From Dicyema japonicum (Eukaryota; Dicyemida; Rhombozoa; Dicyemidae), in contig RDEW01000029.1 in NCBI GenBank assembly GCA_011109175.1, forward strand, positions 774,052 to 838,051: 64,000 nt of DNA, written 5' to 3'. Both the position numbers and the translations under genes were made by a program. Positions within the stretch are counted from its first letter, which is position 1; every line of letters starts with the position of its first letter. Below are positions 44,541-54,253 of the stretch, piece after piece. The notes under the pieces are model-generated. The model made no database searches. It saw only the letters and a list, made by a program, of their open reading frames with translations, and was not told where the DNA came from.

Positions 44541-45946
44541 CAGTGCTTCCTGATTGGGGGTGCCTGAAATTTTTTAGGAGGTGCCTGGAACGATTTTAAA
44601 AATCATGATTACTTTTACATATATTTAAATAATTTACAAATAAAATATATAGCAAGAAAATTTAAGTACATTTAATTTTTGAAAACTCGTGGTTTTTATG
44701 TCAACGTGTGTCAAAATTCGAAAATGGAATGAAGACTATGTTAACTATGGTTTTACGAAAATAATCATTGATGGAATCGATCGACCCCAGTGCATCCTTT
44801 GTGATGCAATCTTTTCTAACTCTAATTTGAAACCATCGAAGCTGAACAAGCATTTTTTGGTTATGCACGGGGGAATAAAACGTTCAGGAAATGACTTCGA
44901 ATGTTTGAAGGCAAAAAGGGTCAGATACGATATTAAAGGAACGCTTCCGAAGCATGGATTTACCTCCATTGACAAACCGTTACTTTTAGCATTATTCCAA
45001 GTAGCGTATGAAGTTGCAAAATCGAAGAAGTCGCATACTATTGCCCAGACTCTTATTAAACCGTGTGCATTGGAAATTGTGAAAACAGTTCTGGGTCCAG
45101 ACGCCTCACGAAAATTGCAGCAGATTTTTTTGTCAAATAATTCTATCCGGGATAGAATTATTTGTATCAGTGATGATATTCTTAATCAAGTTGTTTCGGA
45201 CATAAAGAATTTTTCCATCAAAATTTCAATCCAGTTGGATGAATCTACTGATGTTGATAATTGCAATCAACTAATTGTTTTTGTTCGTTATGCGCAAAAA
45301 AATTTAATTGCCGAAGAGTTTCTTTTTTGTAAACCTCTCGAAAAAGAAGCCTCTACAAAAAATATTTTCCATATACTTGAGACTTTTTTTAATGAACATG
45401 ATATTCCATTGGAAATTATCGGATCAGTTTGCACGGACGGTGCTCCAGTTATGCTGGGGAACAGGTCGGGCTTTGCAGCCCTTTTAAGAAAACATGTTCC
45501 AGATGTAAAAGTTACTCACTGCATTCTTCATCGACATGCACTCGTATCAAAGTCCTTGCCTATTAAGTTGAAAAATGTTTTAAATTCATGCGTCAAAATT
45601 GTAAATCTTTGAATCATAGATTGTTCAAAGCATTATATATTGATTATGATGCTGACGCCACTGTTCTTTTGTATCATATTGATGTTAGATGGCTTTCAAG
45701 AGGTCGTTTTTTAACAAGATTTTATATTCTCAGACTTGAAATCAAGCAATTTCTATTTGAAAAAAACTCTGAACTACTTGATTGTTTCAAATCTCCTGAT
45801 TTTGTTATTTTTGTGGCATATTTGGCTAACATTTTTAATCACCTTAACGAGTTGAATCTTTTAATTCAAGGGAAATGGATAAACATTATTAATGCTTCTG
45901 ACAATCTAAATGCCTGCAGGAATAAACTTTTGTTATGGACTCGCCG
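44541..45946 (+). mobile_element. hAT transposon (ZBED/SCAND3-like transposase)
   Basis: The left terminal sequence cagtgcttcctgattggggg (44541-44560) is nearly identical to the terminus of the 300-bp MITE at 54469. The transposase from 44689 has a BED finger (CILCDAIFSNSNLKPSKL, HFLVMHG), then SHTIAQTLIKPCALEIVK, IQLDESTDVDNCNQLIVFVR and CTDGAPVMLGNRSGFAALLR with the catalytic Asp, and CILHRHALVSKSLP. A frameshift at about 45600 leads to LYHIDVRWLSRGRFLTRFY. The 3' end is lost at the 'n' at 45947. Confidence 0.9.
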
Positions 45947-45947
45947 N

Positions 45948-46495
45948 CGAGCTTCTTTAATAGAAAATGAGACACTATTTTCAATATTCTCCGACAAAGC
46001 ACAAATCCGACGAAAAACAGTGTTATCTGACAAAGATATCTTCATTATTTTTTGTTCATATTTATGACCAAACATATTCCGAGCAATAATACGACAAGCA
46101 GGGATTATCCAGTTTTCGCCAATAGTGTGAGGTTTTAGTTGTTTTGCTATCAATTCTGAGATCAGGTATGAACATTTTAATGATTCCTTTGTGTTTACAA
46201 AAGTTTCACTGAACATCATTTGACTAGATCTACGATACATAGTAAAAACTAAATAATACTTGTATTGTTTTTTCAAATGGATAAAATAATCCACAGATTT
46301 TTCCGAATAGTCCGGATGCTTGGAAGTAAAATGTCTCTTTAGTTTGCTAGGAACCATAGCATCATTTGCCAAGACTTCCATGCAAATTAGACATTGAGGT
46401 AGTTTATTTTTATCATTGCATATAAATCCAAATGACAAATAAGAATCTTTATAAGAACGACGAACTGATTTACCCATAAGCACGTTGATGTGCAC
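45948..46495 (-). mobile_element. second hAT transposase, N-terminal part
   Basis: Minus ORF with SYLSFGFICNDKNKLPQCLI, a BED-type CLICMEVLANDAMVPSKLKR plus HFTSKHPD, and LKPHTIGENWIIPACRIIAR. It belongs to the same superfamily as the plus-strand copy at 44.5 kb but to a different subfamily. The two face each other across the 'n' at 45947. Confidence 0.8.
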
Positions 46496-46744
46496 GTTAT
46501 TAAAAAATTAATAAATAATGGTTAACCAATGTAAATGTCATTTAATATGTCGCGTACTACGCTGGCGACCATACCTAGCTGGCGACCAGGGTGACCTTCA
46601 TAGCTGACAGGGTTAACAGGATGACCTACATAGTTTGACACTAATTACTGATTAAAGATAAATGCTAAGAATTCAAAAAACTTAACATTTTTTAACTCTA
46701 TTCATAGTAACTCTATCTTGGTTTCATTTCGTAATTCGATCTAA

Positions 46745-47700
46745 ATGTTAGGAAAGACAACTAACCATTAATCTGTTATTAGACATTATATTTTTTACTT
46801 TGTCTAAAAATTGTTTCCAATTTTTAGTTCCTTTTTTATCCATTAGTTTTGCCATACCCCGTGTCAATGTTTGATTAAAGCGCTCAATTACACCCTAATT
46901 TATTTCAAATTTATAAACTTGTGACTGGGGATGGTTTGGTCTTCCATAAATATGCTTGATTTTATTTTTTCGCATAGTTGATCCATAAGTTGATTTTTGA
47001 ATTCCAATCCGCTGTCCGTTTGTAAAATTTGACAATATCCAATTTGAGTAAAAATTTTTTTTAATTTATTTCCAACTTCTACAAGTAAATATTAGGTTTT
47101 ACCAAAAGCAGATTTATTTTTTAAAGATTTACAGACTACGAATTTGCTGTAGATGTCAATGATGGTTAATATCCAATTATATCCCTCGTTAAAATCTTTA
47201 CATCTTCTAACATCAATAAGATCCGCCTGGAATCTTTCATGTGGACTTCTTGCCGTTACATGGTAATTAGAATCGGATACCTAAGTATATTTATTCAAAA
47301 ATACTTTTAATGGCCCAGCAAATTTACAAATTTCGCAGTCTTTTATAATTTGTTCGATGATAGGGCGTTTCACAGTAAAATAAAATTCACTGTGGACTTC
47401 TTGCCGTTACATGGTAATTAGAATCGGATACCTAAGTATATTTATTCAAAAATACTTTTAATGGCCCAGCAAATTTACAAATTTCGCAGTCTTTTATAAT
47501 TTGTTCGATGATAGGGCGTTTCACAGTAAAATAAAATTCACTGCACTTCTTATGAAGCTTTAGTATCCTCCATTGGCATTCTTGGTGAATAGGGAATGCC
47601 AGTGTCCTCATCTCCGTTTCATTGTCCAAGCAGATAACCAATTTGTGTTTTTGGTTATTATCGTCCTTTAGATAGAGACTATGAATTAGGAATAGCAAAT
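46745..47700 (-). mobile_element. Ginger/KRBA2-type integrase
   Basis: The minus strand has an H2C2-like integrase N-terminus (CSEFYFTVKRPIIEQII, DCEICKFAG), then the rve core: HERFQADLIDVRRCKDF, GYNWILTIIDIYSKFVVCKS, LKNKSAFGKT and ILQTDSGLEFKNQLMDQLC. The catalytic Asp residues (ADLID, QTDSG) are readable. In-frame stops separate the parts. The region 47241-47542 contains a 151-bp exact tandem duplication that repeats the end of the N-terminal domain. It is similar to integrases of Ginger transposons and the domesticated KRBA2/SCAND3 genes. Confidence 0.75.
47241..47542. repeat. 151-bp tandem duplication
   Basis: 47241-47391 is repeated exactly at 47392-47542 inside the integrase gene and breaks its frame. 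Confidence 0.95.
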
Positions 47701-47807
47701 ATACCGATCATCAATTATCATAATTTTTTTTTACGATTGAAAATTTATTATAAAAAAACAATTATTTTTCAATTTAGAAATATTCCTTCTGAAGGAAACC
47801 CAGGGAA

Positions 47808-48240
47808 TTAGGATTCCCCAGTGGCTGCACCGCGGATAGCAAACGAGTTACCTCGCAAGATTGCTATCGATACCCTCTGGTACAGCCAGCTGGTTTCCCG
47901 GTGGTCACTGCTCTGCTTTCCAATGAGCTTCCCAATGACCGAGAGAATCCTCTTCCCCGCGGGCTCAATCATTCCACTCGTCTCCACGGCAATTGGGACC
48001 AAGTGGTATGCGTCAGGAAGCGATGCGTACTTCCTCCGTTTGGATTCCTCGGCCCGGTGAGACGCGAAGCCAGGACACAACGCAGACTGAGTAACTGTCC
48101 GCACAGGTTACATCCCATACGAGACACTTCCCCTCGCTGAATGGGAAGACCGTCATTCCGTTCGGCCGCTTGCCGTCTCCGCGATCAAGACCGGCGGGCT
48201 TCAGAACCGAAGGAAAGCTTGCGGCAATAAGAGCCCGTTT
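47808..48240 (-). mobile_element. PHD-RT-RLE LINE, endonuclease end
   Basis: From 48230 downwards the minus strand reads GLDRGDGKRPNGMTVFPF, GKCLVWDVTCADSYS, then after a frameshift ESKRRKYASLPDAYHLVPIA, VETSGMIEPAG and SIAILRGNSFAIRGA. The PDG box is PNG here, so the first catalytic Asp is lost. Confidence 0.85.
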
Positions 48241-48976
48241 GATGTATTATAAATGAATTAATCAGTTGGATTGAAGTTGATCCTCAGATCACTTTGAAAG
48301 AATGTGCGGAGAAAATACGAAATAATTATTAATGTCTGTGTCTCTTACAACAGTAAAAAATTGGCTTGATGGGGAATTAATTTCTCTCAAAACCTGTCGA
48401 CGTAGCCAACGTAAATTCACTTGAAAATAAAGAAAAAAGAATACATTATTTGGATTGCTTGTTTAAAGCAAGGTCTGCTGGAAGAACTTTAATTTGGATC
48501 GATGAATCTAATTTTAATTTATATTGTAAGAGAAAAGAAGGACGATCTAAAATAGGATCTCGTTCTTTTGTTATAACTCCGAATTCGAGAGGCTCTAACT
48601 TACATTGTATAAGTGCTATGTCTGCTTCAACATTGTTTAATTTTCAATGCAAAAGAGGTTCTTACAGAGGAGAGGATTGTAAAAAATGGATGAAAGAGTT
48701 AATCAATGAATGTAGGTCTTTATCCGTACAAGATCCTACTTTTATAATTGACAATGCTCCTGTTCACAGGCAATTGGAATCAGTTGTGGAGCAGTAAGAA
48801 AATATTGAACTTTTACGATTGGCTCCATATTCGTACTTATTAAACCCGATTGAATTAGCCTGGAGTACTTTTAAAGCAGAAGTAAAAAAAATGCTAAGAG
48901 AAAAGATGTCAATAATTCTCAATTATAACAAAACTCCGGATGGTCCTTCAATTTCTGAATATAGGCTAAGAATATT
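48241..48976 (+). mobile_element. IS630/Tc1-superfamily DDE transposase
   Basis: The end of the HTH region is at 48246 (MNELISWIEVDPQITLKECA). The catalytic domain at 48450-48797 has TLIWIDESNFNLYCKRKEGR, GSNLHCISAMSA, KWMKELINECR and FIIDNAPVHRQLE. After a single stop come LAPYSYLLNPIELAWSTFKA and Lys-rich residues. The three acidic positions (D in WIDE, D in IDNAPVH, E in NPIE) are all present. It is cut by the 'n' at 48977. Confidence 0.8.
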
Positions 48977-48977
48977 N

Positions 48978-49598
48978 TGAGGATCAACTTCAATCCAACT
49001 GATTAATTCATTTATAATTATTTGACTTTTTTTTGAATGTCTTTTACCTCCTTTTGGATGTCTTTCTTTATCTTTATTTTCAATCCAACAATAAGCTGTT
49101 CTCAAATTCACTCCAAGAGAAGAACATAGAGACTTCCAATCTCCAAAACGTTCATGTGTTTCAATTATTATCTTTTTTGTTTCATCACTATATTGACGAT
49201 ATCTTGTATTTTCAGTCATCTAAAACAATTTTCGATGTATTTAGACGAAAAATTTTTTATATGCAAAATTGACATTCGTAATTGCAAATTTGAAGTTTGT
49301 ACTTGTCAATTTGAATTTTTCAATTGCAATTTGAATTTTGTACTTGTCAATTTGAATTTTTCATTTGCGATTAGAAGTTTGTACTTGTCAATTTGAATTT
49401 TTCAATTGCAATTTGAAGTTCGTACTTGTCAATTTGAATTTTGCAATTGCAATTTGAAGTTTGTACTTGTCAATTTGACTTGAATATGGTATATTTTCTT
49501 TGAAAAATTATCGATTTTATTCTCTAATTGGCCATTTCTCAAATTGGCCAACAAAATTGTAGGAACCAAAAATGGCCAATTTGAGAGGGTTGAGTGTA
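48978..49598 (-). mobile_element. same transposon family, 5' end with terminus
   Basis: Minus ORF starting MTENTRYRQYSDETKKIIIE with the HTH and the same ELISWIEVDP segment found at 48.25 kb on the plus strand. About 380 bp upstream of it, 49520-49598 carries attggccatttctcaaattg and its inverted partner, ending tacactcaaccctctc, a likely terminal inverted repeat. Two copies of one family lie head to head across the 'n' at 48977. Confidence 0.75.
49299..49490. repeat. 41-bp minisatellite, about 4.7 copies
   Basis: Unit tacttgtcaatttgaatttt plus tcaattgcaatttgaattttg, with point variation. The repeat lies in the 5' untranslated part of the transposon just upstream of the transposase start. 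Confidence 0.85.
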
Positions 49599-49599
49599 C

Positions 49600-50170
49600 T
49601 TGTTAAAAGATACTAAGCAGAATACCCATGTATAACTTGACAACTAAAATATCACAAATTTAAAAACAAGTTTTTTATTTCAGTTTTTAATTCTTCGAGA
49701 ATAAGGAAAGACAAATATTGTGCCAAAGCACTAAAAATCATTTTAATTTAAAAAAGGTTGGGAAAAATGTAATTCTACAGAATCAATTATTTACCCATTT
49801 AAATAACTGTAATAATAAATAATGAAAATATTTAATTCAATAAAAAATGTATTGTTTTCTGTGAAGCCGCAAAATAATTAGAATAAATTTAAAAAAGACA
49901 TTAACTTAATTAGCTCTGATATTTTTGAAATAACTTAGAAAATTAGGAATTTAAAAAATTAAATATGTATTTTATTTATTAAGCTTACTTACATAAAACA
50001 CATTTATAAAAAGTGCTCGAACTATAAACTAATAGTAGACCGTTCATATATCTTTTAAAGGATTAAATTATAGTAAAATTTCTAGATCCATAAATAATCA
50101 TAATCAAAATATTATATCTGAAACTGATGTATCTACGACTGGGAACTGTCCGTACTGGCAAAATCTAGCA
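49600..50170. other. AT-rich intergenic stretch
   Basis: Nothing recognised on either strand. Confidence 0.3.
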
Positions 50171-50172
50171 AA

Positions 50173-50705
50173 TACTTTGACTACAAAAACCTTCGTTAGA
50201 TTGAAGCAAAGCTTGACGTATTCCCCAAACGCAACTATTTCACATTAAATAATTACAAATATCCTTTATTTGTAGGCCAAACGATTTGATAACAAACACA
50301 GCGTGCACAATGAGGATCACTCTGAAGAGCAGTGCCAATACAACAAGAATTACGTATGAAATATAAATATACTTGGTCCCAGGGACATTGTAGTAGGCCA
50401 CCTACATCTCAATAATGCCAAAATCATACAGCGGCGTATNTACTTTGAGTACAAAAACCTTCGTTAGATTGAGAGCAAAGCTTGACGTATTCCCCAAACA
50501 CTACTATTTCACATTAAATAATTACAAATATCCTTTATTTGTAGGCCAAACGATTTGATAACAAACACAGCGTGCACAATGAGGATCACTCTGAAGAGCA
50601 GTGCCAATACAACAAGAATTACGTATGAAATATAAATATACTTGGTCCCAGGGACATTGTAGTAGGCCACCTACATCTCAATAATGCCAAAATCATACAG
50701 CGGAG
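50173..50705. repeat. ~267-bp duplication across a contig join
   Basis: 50173-50439 and 50441-50705 are nearly identical and flank the single 'n' at 50440. Both contain the final TM exon of the gene on the minus strand. Small differences (aagcaaagc versus gagagcaaagc) suggest two alleles or contig ends that failed to merge. Confidence 0.9.
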
Positions 50706-51697
50706 TATATCAGATACCCAAACTCGAGGTAGGCGAGTGAGAACAGTACATATAAACATTTTCTACTCTCAAATCGAATCTAATTCCAAATTAAATGCCT
50801 TAAAGTAAAAAACAGCTAAAAATCCCGACAGGTAGACGCCAAAGTTTATTATGAGGCCAGCACTGATCGCAGTGATCGAGAACAGTCTATTCCGGTCGGA
50901 TATGTCGTATATGAGGACGAGGACATTGAGCTAAAACTCTAAAATTATGGAGACCGTCAACTGTAGGTCCATGTTGAGAAGTGAATTGAAGGAATCGAGG
51001 ATTTGGTATGCTTCTAGTGATGAGTAACGACAAAACAACTTAATCGCTCTTTCATAGCTCCAATCGTGGTAAAAGCGAACTTGCCAGATGTCCGCGGAAT
51101 CCAAACGGCCATCACGATTATGAAAACTTAATCGCTCTTTCATAGCTCCAATCGTGGTAAAAGCGAACTTGCCAAATGTCCGCGGAATCCAAACGGCCAT
51201 CACGATTATGAAAGGTCCCAGCAATGCACAGGAGATTAACCTTCCCAGATTGTAGGCAGCTTGCTGTAATCAAGTTTTGTTACCGTCCGTGCTGTTGGGG
51301 ATGATGTAGTGTATTATAACGTAGATTATGACAACGAGGACTGATAATGCAAGGGCGTATAATTCGAATTTCCGTTCACGGAATATTCCGTTGACTGAAT
51401 AGTAAAGGGTAAATACTTTATGTAAGTATTACACGAAACTACCGAGGTTGATAATGAGCATAACGGCGAGACGGATGTCATTTTTGTTTTCTATGGTTAG
51501 TGACTGTAGACTGAGAATGTGGACAATTCGGAATAACGCGACGACGAGAGCTCCGGCATTGCAAATAAAGTTAAACGCTAGAAAGGCCCATTCGTGACTT
51601 TTTATCGTCCGGATTGCTCTAAACTATTTTTAGAGGTTTTCTATGGAAACACTTTTCCGAAAATGTAAATTGCTTCGGACTTATAAAATAAATCCAT
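50509..51697 (-). CDS. eight-TM membrane protein of unrecognised family
   Basis: The start ATG is at 51695-51697 (MDLFYKSEAIYIFGK). GT-AG introns at 51624-51652 (29 nt), 51416-51442 (27), 51260-51283 (24), 50931-50954 (24), 50780-50813 (34) and 50671-50698 (28) remove every in-frame stop. The product has about eight hydrophobic helices, for example FICNAGALVVALFRIV, YALALSVLVVIIYVII, FIIVMAVWIP, LSGFLAIRFESRK and ISYVILVVLALLFRV. It ends ICNYLM at 50509. No charged signature motif of a known transporter or receptor was recognised. An 88-bp tandem duplication at 51037-51212 sits in exon 4 between the fourth and fifth helices and shifts the frame; even with one copy removed a 1-base shift remains. 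The gene is therefore either mis-assembled or slightly damaged there. Confidence 0.75.
51037..51212. repeat. 88-bp tandem duplication within an exon
   Basis: About 51037-51124 repeated at 51125-51212 with one mismatch (gccagatg versus gccaaatg). Length 88 is not a multiple of three. Confidence 0.95.
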
Positions 51698-51699
51698 AA

Positions 51700-52070
51700 A
51701 TTAGGACACGAAATTAAAATAACAAACTTATTTAAATCTTTTATTAATTAGTTAAATTAAAATAATTAATTTTCTTTTATATTTTAAATAAAAAAATAGA
51801 TTGATTTGTTTTCTTCAAACCCATATGTCGGAGTCAATGTGTCTTAGCTTTACATGAACCTTTAAAACCAACACCGGATTGGTATAATATAAACATGCTG
51901 CTATCAGAAAATAATTAAAAAAAACTTGAAATCCTATCTTTTAAGCGGAAAAAACGTTATTTTAAGGTACATCTATATAATCAAATTATTGTTATATTAA
52001 TTAAACAATATTTTAATATAATTTTAAAATAATATTTACTACGTAATTTATATTTTCGTAATAAACCCTA
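51700..52070. other. intergenic between divergent genes
   Basis: This AT-rich stretch separates the minus-strand TM gene from the plus-strand E2 pseudogene and probably contains both promoters. A short reading near 51855 (HEPLKPTPDWYNINMLLSEN) is open but unassigned. Confidence 0.35.
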
Positions 52071-52072
52071 CT

Positions 52073-52632
52073 ATGCGTCGTCTTTTGCGTGACCTTGCTA
52101 GGTAATGTGAAATCTTTAATAAATAATAGAATCGAAAATGATTTTAAACAAGATATAAGTGCAACTCCAACGGAACAAGATTTCTACGTGTGGGACGCCA
52201 TTATTTTTGGGTAAAAACAACATAAACCAATTTAGACCTTAGGATACTGCATTTGTCAACGGAATTTTTAAATTGAAACTGACATTTACCCTGGAGTATC
52301 CCAACAAACCCCCCAAAGTCAAGTTTGTAACAAAAATGTTCCACCCTAACGGTACAGCTGTTGAGATAGTTTCAGTTTATGCCGACGGAAACATTTTTCT
52401 GGATATTTTGAATTCAAAATGGAGTCCTACTTTCGACGTGGGGTCTATTTTGACGTCTATACAGTCTCTTTTGGACGACCCCTTCATTCAAAGTCCAGCC
52501 AATTATCAGGCAGCGACTCTTTATACACAGAACAAGAGGGAGTACAACAAAATAGTCTCTGAGCTGATTGAGTCCAACCTCACTCTATGCGAAGAAGAGC
52601 TTGAAAACGAGGATGACCAAGTCGACTCGTAA
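52073..52632 (+). pseudogene. UBE2B: RAD6/UBE2A-B-type E2 without catalytic Cys
   Basis: Exons 52073-52101, 52130-52210, 52236-52351 and 52376-52632 with introns of 28, 25 and 24 nt give a 160-codon frame. It follows RAD6-type ubiquitin-conjugating enzymes end to end: [43 protein letters not shown] then [33 protein letters not shown], with an acidic tail ([13 protein letters not shown]) like yeast RAD6. Two defects stand out. A TAG at 52240-52242 replaces the Glu or similar residue after FGP. The active-site position (ICLDIL in the family) reads IFLDIL. Conservation elsewhere suggests recent loss, or an inactive E2-variant-like protein if the TAG is an assembly error. Confidence 0.85.
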
Positions 52633-52804
52633 AAATGATTTTTATTAATCAATTTTTAGTGAATTAACTAAAAACAAATTTTTATGAAACTTTAGTTCTC
52701 GATGTGGATTTTTTTAATTAGAAAAATAAGAAATAATGAAATTATTTTTGTATTATAAAATATTTTGTGTAATAAATGTATCCATAACAATAATTACTAA
52801 AGAA

Positions 52805-53654
52805 ATGAGCGTTTCTAAAGAAAATTACACTTTACGTCAAGCAGAGAAATTTGCCAAAGCCAAATCGTTTTTGCAAAAAAGTTCATCAAAAAATGGAGCC
52901 AACTTGTAATCTAAAATACTTCCAAATATAACTAGATACGACCATTTATCTGCAATTGTCACAAAAGTTCTCCATGAAAGAATTGACGATGCCGTTGACG
53001 TTCTCGAAGATTTGAGCAGAAAAGTCAAAAAAAGCAAATTCCTACCTGAGACCGATTCAATAGTCGATAAAATTGATCGATCGAGTGAAGTTGCTCTGGC
53101 AGAAGTGCAGTTGCCACTCTTTAAGGCTTGAGAAAGTACATTATTTTAGGAAGATGACGACGTTGAGCCCGATGAAGATTCCGAATCCATTCTGAACAAC
53201 CTGATGGAGTCTTTCTACTACTTTGAACAAATTGGAGTTGGCTTTGGGCGGGAAGAATCTACAAAAATCTGTTTAGCCATGAAAAAACTGACGGATGAGT
53301 ATCCTCTCCGATCTGCAACTTTTTGGGGCAAAATATTTGGTCTGGAACAAAACTATTACATTGCCGAAGCCGAGTTTAAGGAAGGCGAGGAAGAAGAGGA
53401 AGAAGTACCTGGGCGGGAAGAATCTACAAAAATCTGTTTAGCCATGAAAAAACTGACGGATGAGTATCCTCTCCGATCTGCAACTTTTTGGGGCAAAATA
53501 TTTGGTCTGGAACAAAACTATTACATTGCCGAAGCCGAGTTTAAGGAAGGCGAGGAAGAAGAGGAAGAAGTACCATTTTTAATGTTTATACAGGAATTCG
53601 AATTGGAAAGTGTTAGGGCTGAAGAAAACGAGAACTCCGAAGGTGCCCACGTTT
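52805..53654 (+). CDS. RSPH4A: radial spoke head protein RSPH4A/6A-like, truncated
   Basis: Exons 52805-52905, 52936-53125 and 53150 onward are joined by a 30-nt GT-AG and a 24-nt GC-AG intron. The protein reads AKSFLQKSSSKNGANLYDHL, KVLHERIDDAVDVLEDLSRK, ESFYYFEQIGVGFGREEST, WGKIFGLEQNYYIAEAEFKE. This is the N-terminal half of the radial-spoke head protein 4/6 family, which sits in the spoke heads of motile cilia. A 165-bp (55-codon) exact tandem duplication (53246-53410 and 53411-53575) repeats the central block in frame. The sequence stops matching at the 'n' at 53655; the conserved C-terminal half is missing, so the contig join cuts the gene. Confidence 0.85.
53246..53575. repeat. 165-bp in-frame tandem duplication
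   Basis: Two copies of 165 bp in the RSPH4/6-like exon differ by no more than one base at the end. The family has this block once. Confidence 0.95.
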
Positions 53655-53655
53655 N

Positions 53656-54120
53656 GTACAAATTGGCCGACTCCTTCATTGAGGCGGTTAGAGAGTTTTC
53701 GGTTTATGTCTAGTCAGGTATCGTGAACATGATACTTTCGACTTCGGCACAAACCGACGTTGATATTCGACCGGCGAGATTACGTTTTTTGAGATTTTAG
53801 GCTCTTTTCTCAAACGTAGTATTGGCTGGAGGGAATATTTTGTATGGAGGGTTGTCAGAGCGAATTATCAAGGAGTTGTGTATGCGGACTTCTTCGGTTG
53901 ATTCCGAGTGATGATTAGTTTAGAATATTCGAATAAAAATAAACCCTCCATCCAACATTGCGGAAAAGAGGTTTATTCACTGTAGTGCCTGGATTGGGGG
54001 GTCTATTCTGGCATCTTTGGTTCTGTAATTTTCTATATGGCGTAGGGCTCATTTCACAGCCTTTGGACGTCCAAGAAGAATTATGAAGAAGTCGGAAATG
54101 CAGTTTTGGACAAAATGTGA
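53656..54120 (+). CDS. ACTL6A: actin-like 6 (BAF53/ARP4)-type protein, C-terminal part
   Basis: Exons 53656-53686, 53714-53773, 53801-53896, 53924-54019 and 54046-54120 are joined by introns of 27 (GT-AG), 27 (GC-AG), 27 and 26 nt. The frame reads GIVNMILSTSAQTDVDIRP, ALFSNVVLAGGNILYGGLSE, RIKINPPSNIAEKRF, SAWIGGSILASL and GSFHSLWTSKKNYEEVG, ending at 54120. This is the actin-fold C-terminus; DVDIRP, VLAGGN and ASLGSF with NYEEVG are closest to the ACTL6/ARP4 subfamily, subunits of SWI/SNF and related chromatin complexes. The N-terminal two-thirds lie beyond the contig join. Confidence 0.85.
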
Positions 54121-54253
54121 TTTGCTTTTTTTGTTCGATTTTTGTGTTTTTTATTAAAATGTGTATCGTCTCTTCCCTGAATTTGACTTAATCTCGGCAC
54201 GTTAAGACGAGTACATGTTCTTTTATTTTTCTAATGAAAGTACTTGTCATATA

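Noticed and set aside
52273-52632. Intact 119-residue E2 starting at 52273
   Set aside because: That Met is internal; the frame contains a 24-nt intron and lacks the N-terminal helix, and the full gene has a TAG and a lost catalytic Cys.
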